Part shown: positions 24,188 to 33,745 of the stretch, piece by piece | How positions within the stretch are numbered: position 1 is the first letter of the stretch | Layout of the letters: each line of letters begins with the position of its first letter | DNA from: Metabacillus sp. KUDC1714 | Lineage (GTDB): Bacteria > Bacillota > Bacilli > Bacillales > Bacillaceae | Direction: 5' to 3' | Length of the DNA stretch: 64,000 nucleotides | Assembly: GCF_014217835.1 (NCBI RefSeq) | Contig: NZ_CP055263.1 | Location: 1,769,501-1,833,500, forward strand | The notes under the pieces: generated by a model | Database searches by the model: none | Told to the model about the DNA's origin: nothing | Seen by the model: the letters and a program-made list of their open reading frames with translations, nothing else | Position numbers and translations under genes: made by a program

Positions 24188-25674
24188 TAGTACGTTTTTG
24201 ATGAAACAATTAAATTTTTGCTATTCTGTGAAAAGTCTTCTACATATAATTTATTATTTTCATCCTGCATCCTTGGGTTAAGACCATAATTAGTAGCAGT
24301 CAACCACGCTTGTTTATTTAAGCAGATGATGTCAGTAGTTTGTGCAAATGACTGAAGTGCTACGCCATAATGAGCAGCTTGCTTCATAAAAGTGTGAACT
24401 GAATCACTAGTGGAAAAGAGAATTGCTGAGATTGAAGCATCTTCAATTGACCTCCTAATAATCGATTCGTACCTTTTATCAATTGATGCTTGATAAACAC
24501 CAGCATAATCATGTTCCCCATATTTGTAATCAAGCTTCCAATTCTTTTCACTGTGATCATTTGATCCAATTATTAATAAGCTTCCTTCACTATCTAACTC
24601 ATCTGCTAATCCTGAAAGGAATCCTTTATCTTCTAGGAGCTTAATTGTTGTTGATTGCTTACAAAAAAGTCTTGCTTGTAATTGTCGAATATCTATTTTG
24701 TAGCTTTTTAAGAGCTTAAAAAAATTCGTTGCCGCTTCTGTTGACATAAAAAGCATTCTTTTATAAGCTGGTAATTTTTTTCTAACCTTAACATCTAAAG
24801 AGCCTTTATTTACTTCCCACTTAGGGAATTCAATTACGTCTGCTCCTTGATTCAAATACTCATGTGCGAAACTCTCTTCTTCAGCACATCCACGAACATA
24901 GAGAAGTTGTTGGCCAAATAACGGTTTTTTCTCAAACCATTTTATTTTTTCCCGAGTTGCAACAATATCACCAACTAAAGTAATAGCCGGGTTTTCAATA
25001 TTTCCTTCCCGGACCTTTTCAACAATCGAAGAAAGTGTACCGACTACACTTTCCTGTCTACTCCAAGTGCCCCAGCGAATCACGATAACAGGGGTATCTG
25101 GTGCTTTCCCGTGGAAAATTAAATTTTCACATATATGCTCTAAATTTGAAACCCCCATATAAAACGCAATCGTTTGGACACCTCTAGCAAGCCCTTCCCA
25201 ATCAATATCAGGTTTACCATTTTTTGATTTATCATGTGCTGTCACCATTGCAAAGGAGCCAGCGTAATCGCGATGTGTAACAGGAATTCCTGCATAAAGA
25301 GGAGCTGCAATACCCGAGGTTATCCCGGGTACAATTTCATAGGCTACATTCTGCTCGGCTAAAACTTCAGCTTCCTCACCAACTCTTCCAAAGACGCTAG
25401 GATCTCCACCTTTTAACCTTACAACTGTAAAACCAGCCAATGCCTTTTCAAGCAATGTCCGATTTATCTCCTCCTGCTTCATAAAATGTCGGTTAGGAAG
25501 CTTCCCACAATAGATCAATTCACAGTCTGCTTTTGCATAATCAAGTAGTCTTGGGTTAACTAAGCGATCGTAAAGGATAACCTCGGCCTTCTTAATTGCT
25601 TCCATCCCTTTTACGGTTATTAATTCACTATCTCCAGGACCAGCTCCAACTAAATACACCTTACCCATCTGCAT
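24187..25674 (-). CDS. nasF: Uroporphyrinogen-III methyltransferase / HemD-like fusion NasF
   Basis: The 495-residue protein has two domains. Residues 1-245 are SUMT: VYLVGAGPGDSELITVKG, then RLKGGDPSVFGRVGEEAE, VPGITSGIAAP and GIPVTHRDYAGSFAMVTAH. This domain adds two methyl groups from S-adenosylmethionine to uroporphyrinogen III, making precorrin-2 for siroheme. Residues from about 255 resemble uroporphyrinogen-III synthase but are less well conserved. Length and layout match B. subtilis NasF (483 residues). It is the last gene of the nasDEF part of the cluster and supplies siroheme for NasD. Its ribosome site AAGGGAGGA lies inside a hairpin (see 25684-25744). Confidence 0.9.
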   Translation of the reverse strand: MQMGKVYLVGAGPGDSELITVKGMEAIKKAEVILYDRLVNPRLLDYAKADCELIYCGKLPNRHFMKQEEINRTLLEKALAGFTVVRLKGGDPSVFGRVGEEAEVLAEQNVAYEIVPGITSGIAAPLYAGIPVTHRDYAGSFAMVTAHDKSKNGKPDIDWEGLARGVQTIAFYMGVSNLEHICENLIFHGKAPDTPVIVIRWGTWSRQESVVGTLSSIVEKVREGNIENPAITLVGDIVATREKIKWFEKKPLFGQQLLYVRGCAEEESFAHEYLNQGADVIEFPKWEVNKGSLDVKVRKKLPAYKRMLFMSTEAATNFFKLLKSYKIDIRQLQARLFCKQSTTIKLLEDKGFLSGLADELDSEGSLLIIGSNDHSEKNWKLDYKYGEHDYAGVYQASIDKRYESIIRRSIEDASISAILFSTSDSVHTFMKQAAHYGVALQSFAQTTDIICLNKQAWLTATNYGLNPRMQDENNKLYVEDFSQNSKNLIVSSKTY

Positions 25675-25683
25675 TTTCTAAAT

Positions 25684-25744
25684 TCCTCCCTTAACATTTT
25701 GTTTAATTATTCACGCACTTTGTTGTACTCAAAGTAAGGGAGGA
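25684..25744 (-). promoter_or_regulatory. Hairpin hiding the nasF ribosome-binding site
   Basis: On the transcript UCCUCCCUUA (25744-25735) is perfectly complementary to UAAGGGAGGA (25693-25684), which holds the nasF Shine-Dalgarno sequence. The 41-base loop contains a small competing hairpin CTTTG-AGTACAA-CAAAG. This would block nasF translation unless opened. Confidence 0.6.
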
Positions 25745-25806
25745 CACTCTCTTAAATGGCATAAGAACCCTTTAGCTACTTTACTTTTGTTTTCTCCCCT
25801 ATTTGG

Positions 25807-26130
25807 TTAAATTAAGAGGAACACATCTCCCTCTTCGATTAGCGTTTCATATTTTTTGACACAGCCAAAGTCTGGTGCTTGAACCTTACCGTCTTCTAGG
25901 CAGATCTTCCAGTCATGCATCGGACAAAATACATGCTCTCCACTAACAATTCCTTCACTCAAGACTCCGCCTTTATGAGGACATTTATTTTCCACAGCTT
26001 TGACTGTTCCATTAGAAAGTTTAAAAACAGCAACTTCCTTATCCTTTTCTAATTGAACAGTTTTTCCAACTCGTTCTGGTAATTCTAAAAGGGGACCAAC
26101 GTACACCTTTGTTTTTGTCATTTCCTTCAT
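25807..26130 (-). CDS. nasE: Nitrite reductase small subunit NasE (Rieske type)
   Basis: About 107 residues. The ATG at 26130 has GGAGG nine bases upstream and is preferred over an ATG six bases earlier, which is too close to it. The protein is a single NirD-type Rieske domain: [13 protein letters not shown] followed 15-20 residues later by [13 protein letters not shown], giving Cys-His pairs for a [2Fe-2S] cluster. It passes electrons within the NasDE complex that reduces nitrite to ammonium. It lies 85 bases after nasD and 132 bases before nasF. Confidence 0.93.
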   Translation of the reverse strand: MKEMTKTKVYVGPLLELPERVGKTVQLEKDKEVAVFKLSNGTVKAVENKCPHKGGVLSEGIVSGEHVFCPMHDWKICLEDGKVQAPDFGCVKKYETLIEEGDVFLLI

Positions 26131-26215
26131 GCCCATCTTCCTCCTTGACGAAATATTCTGTTTTTTATGTGTATACCTTGATAAAAGAACGCTTCTTTTC
26201 TAACAGTTCACAAGA

Positions 26216-28630
26216 TTAAGAAATGCCTACTGTTTCAAATAGTTCCTTCGTTGTTTTCTTGCTCTCAATAATCTCTTTCCAAGGATCTTTATAAACAGAT
26301 AACGCCTCATCCATACGAGCATTTAACTCTGTACGCTTGTTCTTATCATCTAGTACGGATTGGACATGAGCTAAGCCAACACGTTCGATCCATGCTGAAG
26401 TACGTTCTAAATAGTTTGCTGTTTCACGATAATATTGTAAATAAGCACCGGTAATTTCCATTGCTTCTTGATCTGTTTTTACTTTGTATAATAAGTCTCC
26501 TCCACGTACGTGTGTACCACCATTACCACCAACGTAGATTTCCCATCCACCATCAATACCAATGAATCCAATATCTTTAAAGCCTGATTCTGCACAGCTT
26601 CTAGGACAAGCAGATACAGCCATTTTTACTTTGTGAGGAGTTTGTAATCCTTCAAATTTCTTTTCAAGGTCAATTCCTAAGCCCATTGAATCCTGTGTGC
26701 CAAAGCGACAGAATGTTTCACCAACACATGTTTTCACTGTACGCAGTGATTTTCCATATGCATAGCCTGAATTCATATCTAAATCCTGCCATACCTTTGG
26801 TAGATCATCTTTTTTAACACCAAACAGGTCAATACGTTGTCCACCGGTTACTTTTACTAATGGAATTTCATATTTTTCAACAACATCTGCAATACGACGT
26901 AATTCATTTGCATTTGTAACACCACCGTACATTCTTGGGACAACTGAGTATGTTCCATCTTTTTGAATATTCGCATGCATACGCTCATTAACAAAACGTG
27001 ATTCTCTTTCATCTTCATATTTTGTTGGATTTACCATTCCTAAATAATAGTTAACTGCTGGACGACATTTTGAACAGCCTTCTTCAGATTCCCATCCGAG
27101 AACATTCATGACTTCTCTTATATGTGTTAGGCCTTTTTCTTTAATGCCATCGACAATTTCTTCTCGAGATAATGTTGTACAGCCACAAATTGCTTCTTTT
27201 TGTGAGGAAGCATCGAATTCAGAGCCAAGGGTAAGCTGTAAGACATCTGCAACTAATGGTTTACATCCACCACAAGATCGAGAAGCACTAGTACATGCTT
27301 TAATTGCGTCAACAGAAGTACAGCCTTTTTCCTGAATCGCTTGAACGATTGCACCCTTTGAAACCCCGTTACACCCACAGATGATTTCATCAGCACTCAT
27401 TGTAGCAACTAAGCTAGCTCCAGCTTCCTCTCCTATCGGCTGCAAAATTGTGATCTTTTCTGTATCTGAAATGTCAGCCTCTTTTTTAATCATTGAAAAC
27501 AGGCGATTTCCTTCTTTGCTATCCCCGAATAATACGGCTCCGACAATTTTATTTCCTTTTAATACGATCTTTTTATAAATTCCATCTTGTTCATCGAATA
27601 CTTTTAGAGACTTTTTGTCTTCTCCATCCATAAAGTCACCTGCTGAAAATACTTCAACACCAGAAACTTTTAATTGAGTGGATAATACAGACCCCTGATA
27701 TGGTGCTGCTTCTTGACCACAAATGTGACTAGCCAGCACTTTTGCTTGCTCATATAAAGGAGCAACTAGACCATATGGAATTCCATTATGCTCTGCACAT
27801 TCACCAACAGAATAAACATGTGGAAGATCTGTTTGTAAAAAGTCATTTACGATGATTCCTCTATTAACAGCTATCCCACTTTCTTTAGCTAACTCGATAT
27901 TAGGCTTAATCCCAACCGCCATAACAACTAAGTCTGCTTCAAGCTGTGTTCCATCTTTAAATTTCAATCCTTCTACTCTGTCTGTCCCGTAAATTTCTTG
28001 TGTTTGCGCTTCTAATAAAAATTTCATTCCTTGTTTTTCAAGTTCTTTTTGTAAAAGGCGTCCAGCTGTTTCATCTAGCTGGCGTTCCATTAATGTTGGA
28101 GCGATATGGATAACAGAGACATCCATCCCTAAGTTTAATAAGCCACGTGCTGCTTCTAATCCAAGTAAGCCTCCGCCTATAACTGCTGCTTTTTTATAAT
28201 TTTTAGATGCCTCCAGCATAATGTCGGTATCTTTAATATCACGGAATGCTGTTACACCCTGCTTATCAGCACCAGGTAATGGAAGGATAAATGGTACAGA
28301 TCCAGTTGCGATAATCAACTCATCATATGGTACAACTCTACCTTTATCTGATACGACTGCCATCATCTCTGGATTAATTTTCGTTACTGTTTCACCTGTA
28401 TAGAGGGTAATATTATTTTCTTCATACCATTCCCAGTCATTTAGTGTAATATCTTTTACCTTGGTATCACCCTGTAACACCTTTGATAATAGGATTCTAT
28501 TATAGTTAGGATGTGGTTCACTCCCAAAGATTGTTATATCGAATAAATCCTTTGAAACCTTTAAAATTTCTTCGATAGCTCTTACACCGGCCATTCCATT
28601 CCCTATTAGAACTAATTTCTTTTTTTCCAC
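26216..28630 (-). CDS. nasD: Assimilatory nitrite reductase large subunit NasD
   Basis: The 804-residue NirB-type enzyme starts with GTG after AAGGGGAGG. Order of domains: FAD/NAD(P)H reductase (1-320; LVLIGNGMAGVRAIEE, AVIGGGLLGLEAARGL), two BFD-like [2Fe-2S] regions (CGCNGVSKG with CGGC near 420-455; CGCTTLS with CSKC near 485-525), then a siroheme/[4Fe-4S] domain whose four cysteines are Cys635, Cys641, Cys675 and Cys679 (TCVGETFC and ACPRSC). It catalyses six-electron reduction of nitrite to ammonium in the cytoplasm. Length equals the B. subtilis protein within a residue or two. A TnrA-type box and TATAGT -10 precede it. Confidence 0.95.
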   Translation of the reverse strand: MEKKKLVLIGNGMAGVRAIEEILKVSKDLFDITIFGSEPHPNYNRILLSKVLQGDTKVKDITLNDWEWYEENNITLYTGETVTKINPEMMAVVSDKGRVVPYDELIIATGSVPFILPLPGADKQGVTAFRDIKDTDIMLEASKNYKKAAVIGGGLLGLEAARGLLNLGMDVSVIHIAPTLMERQLDETAGRLLQKELEKQGMKFLLEAQTQEIYGTDRVEGLKFKDGTQLEADLVVMAVGIKPNIELAKESGIAVNRGIIVNDFLQTDLPHVYSVGECAEHNGIPYGLVAPLYEQAKVLASHICGQEAAPYQGSVLSTQLKVSGVEVFSAGDFMDGEDKKSLKVFDEQDGIYKKIVLKGNKIVGAVLFGDSKEGNRLFSMIKKEADISDTEKITILQPIGEEAGASLVATMSADEIICGCNGVSKGAIVQAIQEKGCTSVDAIKACTSASRSCGGCKPLVADVLQLTLGSEFDASSQKEAICGCTTLSREEIVDGIKEKGLTHIREVMNVLGWESEEGCSKCRPAVNYYLGMVNPTKYEDERESRFVNERMHANIQKDGTYSVVPRMYGGVTNANELRRIADVVEKYEIPLVKVTGGQRIDLFGVKKDDLPKVWQDLDMNSGYAYGKSLRTVKTCVGETFCRFGTQDSMGLGIDLEKKFEGLQTPHKVKMAVSACPRSCAESGFKDIGFIGIDGGWEIYVGGNGGTHVRGGDLLYKVKTDQEAMEITGAYLQYYRETANYLERTSAWIERVGLAHVQSVLDDKNKRTELNARMDEALSVYKDPWKEIIESKKTTKELFETVGIS

Positions 28631-28661
28631 CTGATTTTCCTCCCCTTGGAAAGTTTCCTCT

Positions 28662-28713
28662 ACTATATCACGGTGAAATAAAAGATTTTACATACATGTT
28701 AGGTTTTCTGACA
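28662..28713 (-). promoter_or_regulatory. TnrA-type box and promoter of nasDEF
   Basis: The palindrome at 28697-28713 reads TGTTAGGTTTTCTGACA on the plus strand; its complement is the operative strand for nasD. It fits the TnrA/GlnR consensus TGTNANAWWWTMTNACA with one mismatch. A TATAGT -10 (28662-28667, minus) puts the box centre near -50, the usual TnrA activation distance. Confidence 0.7.
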
Positions 28714-28789
28714 TTGTTTTATTTTGTGACATAATCATCCCTTTGAGATCGCGCCTTCGAGTTTTCCTTCTTACTAAATGAAATATGGC

Positions 28790-28905
28790 TTATTGTCAAC
28801 ATTTCACGTTATATTGTCGGGCTCGCTTGTTTTATCGACCACTTTTGTTACTTTATTGTCCGAAATCAGTGATATCTCAACCGAATTCATCAAGATATCG
28901 ACCAT
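28790..28905. repeat. 21-bp-period repeat array C (WTATYGWCC)
   Basis: Units TTATTGTCAAC, ATATTGTCGG, TTATCGACCA, TTATTGTCCG, ATCTCAACCG and ATATCGACCA start at 28790, 28811, 28832, 28853, 28874 and 28895, exactly 21 bases apart. The first eight to ten bases of each unit are conserved, the rest varies. The array fills the gap between nasC and the nasD promoter. Confidence 0.7.
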
Positions 28906-29002
28906 TCGACTAATAACGACAAAATCCCGCATTAACACGAGACCTATCAGATCTAATAAACAGGCATGTATCCCGTACCTATCTTCTTTAATACTTAAGA
29001 AC

Positions 29003-29034
29003 GAAAATAAGAGGTGCATTTTTGCACCTCTTAC
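29003..29034 (-). terminator. Terminator after nasC
   Basis: AAGAGGTGC and GCACCTCTT form a nine-base stem around a five-base loop, followed on the minus strand by ATTTTCG. It separates nasBC from nasDEF, which has its own promoter. Confidence 0.75.
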
Positions 29035-29050
29035 TCTTACTCTTTGTATT

Positions 29051-31183
29051 CTAAACTGGTGTTACATTTACAGCACTTACTTTAAAACCTGGCATTTTAC
29101 ATGATGGGTCTAATTCTTCACCAACTAACAGGTTTACATTTTGACTATCTGCCCAATGAAATGGAACAAACACAGTATCTTGCCTTATTTTATCTGACCA
29201 TTTACTTCTTACTACAATCTTTCCTCGTTTTGAGGCAACAGATACTAAGCGATTATTGTCGATGTTATACTTTTTCGCCGTCTCTGGGTGGATTTCAAGA
29301 TAGGATTCAAAGTTCCTTGCTGCAAGTGCAGCACTTTTCCTTGTTTGTACTCCTGTTAAATAATGTGACATCACTCTTCCTGTTGTTAAATACAACGGGA
29401 ATTCTTCACTCGGTTTTTCCTTAGGCACGTCTGGTATATTTGGTACAGCGATCATCTTTGCTTTCCCATCTGGATGGGCAAATGATTCTTCAAAGAGCCG
29501 TGTAGTACCTTGATGATCTAACTCAGGACAAGGCCAGAGAATGCCTTTTTCTTTTCTTATACGTTCATAGGTTATCCCGTAATAATCAGCAGTCCCACCT
29601 CTACTAGCTAATCTTAATTCATTAAAAATATCCTCTGCATTTTTATATGGAAAATACTCCTCTTTGCCAAGAACTTTAGCAATCTCGCAAATAATTTCCC
29701 AGTCATGTTTTACTTCCCCAGGACATGGACGGCTCGCTTCTCTGAGGGTGACTCTTCCTTCTAAATTAGTCATTGTTCCTTCATCTTCTAAGTAGGAAGA
29801 TGCTGGTAAGATAAGATCAGCCAGCTTGGCTGTCTCAGAAATAAACATATCAACAGCAACTAAAAACTTTAACTTTTTTAAAGCAGCTTTTACAAAATGT
29901 GCATTTGGGTTGGACACGACTGGATTTGAGCACATAAGAAACATCCCTGTTATTTCGCCGTCATCAATCTTTTTAAACATCTCAAAGGCTGAAACACCTT
30001 TTCTAGGTAGCTCTTCCTTATCAACACCCCAAATACTCGAAATATATGCTCGGTGTTCTTCATTTTCTATTAATCGATAGCCTGGTAATTGGTCTGCTTT
30101 TTGTCCATGCTCGCGTGCCCCTTGTCCATTTCCTTGCCCTGTAATTGCGCCATAGCCAGAGTATGGTTTGCCTATTTTTCCCGTTGAGATCAAAATATTC
30201 AGTAAATTCCTCACAGCTGCAGTTCCATCAATTTGCTGTTCTACCCCTCTTGCTGTAAAAAGCATGCCAGATTCTTCACTAGCAAATTTAATCGCCGCTA
30301 CCCTGATTTGTTCACTCGGAACGCCAGTCATTTCTGAGAGTTCGTCTAAGGATAAAGACGTTACATATTCCCTTACTTCCTCAAATCCTGTCGCTCTTTC
30401 CTCGATAAATTGCTCATCAAGCAAATTTTCTTCAATAATAACCTTCAATAACCCATTAGCCAAGGCAGCATCCATACCTGGTTTCACCTTTAGGTGCAAA
30501 TCAGCAATTTGCGTTGTTCCCGTTTCACGTGGGTCAATCGCAATAATATAGGCACCATTTTCTTTAGCCTTTTCAAAATAAGGCATAATTGTTGGCTGAC
30601 ATTCGGCAATATTTGTTCCAGCTAAAATAATCACTCGTGTGAACGGCACTTCTGTTAACGCATTTGTTAATCCGCGGTCGAGACCAAAGGTTTGATTTGC
30701 AGCAGTTGCTGCTGCAGACATACACAATCGACCATTGTAATCAATATAACGCGTTTTTAATGCGACTCTGGCGAATTTACCGAGCAAGTATGCTTCTTCA
30801 TTTGTAATAGAGGCACTGCCATACACAGATAATGCATCTAGTCCATCGACCGCTTGGATTTCAGTAAATTGCTCTTTAATATGGGTTAATGCTTCCTGCC
30901 ATGAAATTCGAACAAATTCCCCATTCACTTTTAATAAAGGAGTAGTAATGCGATCTTGATGAAAAGGATGTTGATGGGCATTCATTCCTTTAATACACAA
31001 TCGACCTTCAGATGTAGGGTTGTCTTTTCCTACCGTTGTATACTTTTTTCTTGAGACTATTGATTGTTCAATTAATTGCATCTTACATTGCATACTACAA
31101 AACGGACATTGCGTTTCATATACTTTTTCTGATTGTACTTCTTGTTGCTTTGTCCGGAAATATTTTAATAATAACTCGGTCAA
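29051..31183 (-). CDS. nasC: Assimilatory nitrate reductase catalytic subunit NasC
   Basis: The 710-residue molybdopterin oxidoreductase starts with TTG, eight bases after AAAGGATG. The N-terminal [4Fe-4S] motif is CPFCSMQC with the last Cys in GRLCIKG near 65. Molybdopterin guanine dinucleotide contacts follow: YGSASITNEEAY, GTNIAECQP, AIDPRETGT, TARGVEQQ, and the C-terminal LTTGRVMSHYLTG and VFVPFHWADSQN. It reduces nitrate to nitrite in the cytoplasm with electrons from NasB. Length equals B. subtilis NasC. It follows nasB by 43 bases. Confidence 0.94.
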   Translation of the reverse strand: MTELLLKYFRTKQQEVQSEKVYETQCPFCSMQCKMQLIEQSIVSRKKYTTVGKDNPTSEGRLCIKGMNAHQHPFHQDRITTPLLKVNGEFVRISWQEALTHIKEQFTEIQAVDGLDALSVYGSASITNEEAYLLGKFARVALKTRYIDYNGRLCMSAAATAANQTFGLDRGLTNALTEVPFTRVIILAGTNIAECQPTIMPYFEKAKENGAYIIAIDPRETGTTQIADLHLKVKPGMDAALANGLLKVIIEENLLDEQFIEERATGFEEVREYVTSLSLDELSEMTGVPSEQIRVAAIKFASEESGMLFTARGVEQQIDGTAAVRNLLNILISTGKIGKPYSGYGAITGQGNGQGAREHGQKADQLPGYRLIENEEHRAYISSIWGVDKEELPRKGVSAFEMFKKIDDGEITGMFLMCSNPVVSNPNAHFVKAALKKLKFLVAVDMFISETAKLADLILPASSYLEDEGTMTNLEGRVTLREASRPCPGEVKHDWEIICEIAKVLGKEEYFPYKNAEDIFNELRLASRGGTADYYGITYERIRKEKGILWPCPELDHQGTTRLFEESFAHPDGKAKMIAVPNIPDVPKEKPSEEFPLYLTTGRVMSHYLTGVQTRKSAALAARNFESYLEIHPETAKKYNIDNNRLVSVASKRGKIVVRSKWSDKIRQDTVFVPFHWADSQNVNLLVGEELDPSCKMPGFKVSAVNVTPV

Positions 31184-31226
31184 GGCACATCATCCTTTAT
31201 TCTAATAATTTATGATTTTGATCTAT

Positions 31227-33572
31227 TTAAACAGACTTCCCTACAAATGGGAGCACTTCTGCCTCAAGGCGTTCAATTAACTGGTCGCGTAATGAATCTT
31301 CGAATAGTACTTCCCTTATATGAATCAAGCCTACTCTTTCGCTCCATTCACCGATTTGCTCAAGGTAGTTCGCAGTTTCTCTGTAATATTGGACAAATCC
31401 ACATATTAACTGTTTTGCTTCCTGACTATTGCTGGTTACAGTAAATAATTCGCCTTGCTTAAAGCTAGGATTGCTACTTCCACCCACGTAGATTTCCCAT
31501 CCACTGTTGACTCCAATTATACTAATATCCTTTGTTATCATATCTATTTCTCTATGCTTACAGGCTGATATACCCAATACGACTCTATGAGGTGTTAATA
31601 AATACTCCATTTCCTTTTCCAATTCTATCGCTAATTGTAAGGCGTGTTTGTTTTCACACTGACATATTTGTTCACCAAAACAAGTATTTACATGACGAAT
31701 CGTATTAGTACGCACTGGACTTAATTGCATATTTAGTTCTGAACAAACTGCTTGAATATGTTCCTTTTCAATACCTTTTAGTTGAATTCTTTGTTCAGCT
31801 GTTATACCAACATTAGTTATCTTATATTTTTCGATAATACTAGCAAGCCTGCGAAACTCTGCTGCGTTTGTCATCCCTCCATACATTTGCGGAACGACAG
31901 AATACGTGCCATCCTTTTCTAGATAGGCCCCAATATTCTCATTAACAGAGAATGTTTCATTCAGAACATCAGTATCTGGGTATATCATCGCTAAATAATA
32001 ACTAATAGCTGGAGCACAACTTGAACAGCCACTCTTCGTTTTCCAACCAAGCTCAGCAAACACATCTTGTAATGAAGATAGATTTCGTTGTTGAATTTGC
32101 AATACAACCTCATCCTCTGTTAACGATGTACAAGCACATAGTGACTTTTGCTGAAAGGTTTCCTCACACTCATCACTATGAATATAAGCAAGCAAATCTG
32201 AGACAAGTGATTTGCAACCACCACATGAGCCAGACGCCTTTGTACACTGTTTCACTTGTTCAACTGATGTTAATCCTTTCTGCTGAACAGCCTCGATAAT
32301 TGTTCCTTTAGATACACCATTACAATTACAAATGATCTCACTTGCTTTCATTGATTTTATTGAAGATGCATCCTTATTCGATGAATCGAGGATCTTTCGT
32401 TTTTCTTCATCACTAACATGCTTTCTTTTCACAATTAAATCTAATAGTTTTGATTGATCGTTTGTATCTCCAAATAACACAGCGCCAACAATTATATCTC
32501 CACGGACGACGATTTTTTTATATACTTCATCCATTTCATTTAGCATCTTTAACGTCTTAGTCGTATCATCCTCATCAAATTCTCCTACGGAAAAGAGGTC
32601 AATACCAGGAACCTTTAAGCTAGTTGATAAGATTGAGCCCTTATAACCTTGTTCAGCTAGACCGCATATATGCTTTGCCAGTACTTGGCCTTGTTCATAT
32701 AGTGGTTTGACTAATCCATAGACTATTCCATTATGTTGGACACACTCTCCAACTGCATAAATATCTGAAATACTGGTTTCCATAAAGTCATTGACAACAA
32801 TTCCGCGTTCCGTATGAATTCCGCTGGTTTTTGCCATCTCAATATTTGGTATAACACCAACAGCCATCACAACCAAATCAGCCTCTATTGAAGATCCATC
32901 AGTAAATAGGAGTCCCTCTACTTTGTTTTCACCAACGATTTCTTGTGTTACCTTACCTAAAAGAAATCCAATACCTTGTTGCTCTAATTTTTCTCTTAGC
33001 ATGTTTGACGCAGTAACATCAAGTTGACGTTGCATTAAGTAATCTGTATTGTGTACGACTTTTACATCTAAACCAAGATTCAAAAGACCTCTAGCTGCCT
33101 CTAGCCCTAATACTCCTCCACCAATAACGACAGCTTTTTTGGCCTTATCAGACGTCCCAATAATTGCTTTACAATCCTCTATTGTTCGAAATGTAACAAC
33201 TCCATTTTTCTCAACTCCTGGTACAGGAAGAACAAAAGGTGACGATCCAGTTGCGATAATTAATTTGTCATACGGTAATAAGCGATTTTGATCTGTAGTG
33301 ATCTCTTTTTTATGTGAATCTATTTTAATAGCTGCTTCACCAGAAAAAAGGTTTATTCGATTCTGTTCATACCATTCGAAATCATTAATCGTTATATCTT
33401 GAAATGTTGCCTCTCCTTGTAAGACAGAGGACAATAAAATCCGATTATAATTAAGGTGTGGTTCACTCCCAATGATCGAAATATCGAAATCATGAGAATT
33501 ATGCTTTAAAATCTCTTCAACACAGCGGACACCCGCCATTCCATTTCCGATAACTACCAATTTTTGCTTCAT
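31227..33572 (-). CDS. nasB: Nitrate reductase electron-transfer subunit NasB
   Basis: The 781-residue protein is a paralogue of NasD: reductase domain (1-320; LVVIGNGMAGVRCVEE, AVVIGGGVLGLEAARGL), two BFD-like iron-sulfur regions (CNCNGVSKG with CGGC; CACTSLTED with CSSC), and a C-terminal domain of nitrite-reductase ancestry. In that last domain the first cysteine pair remains (Cys631, Cys637 in TCFGEQIC), but the second is broken: ACKHREI has Cys671 and Glu675 where NasD has two cysteines. It should not hold siroheme, in line with a purely electron-transferring role to NasC. ATG with GGAGGG; TnrA-type box upstream. Confidence 0.9.
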   Translation of the reverse strand: MKQKLVVIGNGMAGVRCVEEILKHNSHDFDISIIGSEPHLNYNRILLSSVLQGEATFQDITINDFEWYEQNRINLFSGEAAIKIDSHKKEITTDQNRLLPYDKLIIATGSSPFVLPVPGVEKNGVVTFRTIEDCKAIIGTSDKAKKAVVIGGGVLGLEAARGLLNLGLDVKVVHNTDYLMQRQLDVTASNMLREKLEQQGIGFLLGKVTQEIVGENKVEGLLFTDGSSIEADLVVMAVGVIPNIEMAKTSGIHTERGIVVNDFMETSISDIYAVGECVQHNGIVYGLVKPLYEQGQVLAKHICGLAEQGYKGSILSTSLKVPGIDLFSVGEFDEDDTTKTLKMLNEMDEVYKKIVVRGDIIVGAVLFGDTNDQSKLLDLIVKRKHVSDEEKRKILDSSNKDASSIKSMKASEIICNCNGVSKGTIIEAVQQKGLTSVEQVKQCTKASGSCGGCKSLVSDLLAYIHSDECEETFQQKSLCACTSLTEDEVVLQIQQRNLSSLQDVFAELGWKTKSGCSSCAPAISYYLAMIYPDTDVLNETFSVNENIGAYLEKDGTYSVVPQMYGGMTNAAEFRRLASIIEKYKITNVGITAEQRIQLKGIEKEHIQAVCSELNMQLSPVRTNTIRHVNTCFGEQICQCENKHALQLAIELEKEMEYLLTPHRVVLGISACKHREIDMITKDISIIGVNSGWEIYVGGSSNPSFKQGELFTVTSNSQEAKQLICGFVQYYRETANYLEQIGEWSERVGLIHIREVLFEDSLRDQLIERLEAEVLPFVGKSV

Positions 33573-33651
33573 CTTAACCCTCCAGCATCAATGGTCTGAC
33601 CTCATCTAATGGTTTCATTATTTCATAAAATTCCTCTCAACAAATTATTGT

Positions 33652-33668
33652 TGTCACATTTCCTAACA
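33652..33668 (-). promoter_or_regulatory. TnrA-type box for nasBC
   Basis: TGTCACATTTCCTAACA matches the TnrA/GlnR palindrome TGTNANAWWWTMTNACA at 16 of 17 positions. A TATGAA (33622-33627, minus) placed about 45 bases from the box centre to the start point would be the nasB -10. Confidence 0.65.
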
Positions 33669-33745
33669 CAGAATCTCACTTTTACTCAGCAACTTCATCA
33701 CAGCTATTTTTCATCTTTATATATTCTTCACAAAAAATAATTCCA

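Noticed and set aside
28790..28905. CRISPR array
   Set aside because: Repeat cores are only eight to ten bases, spacers are too short, and no cas genes are present.
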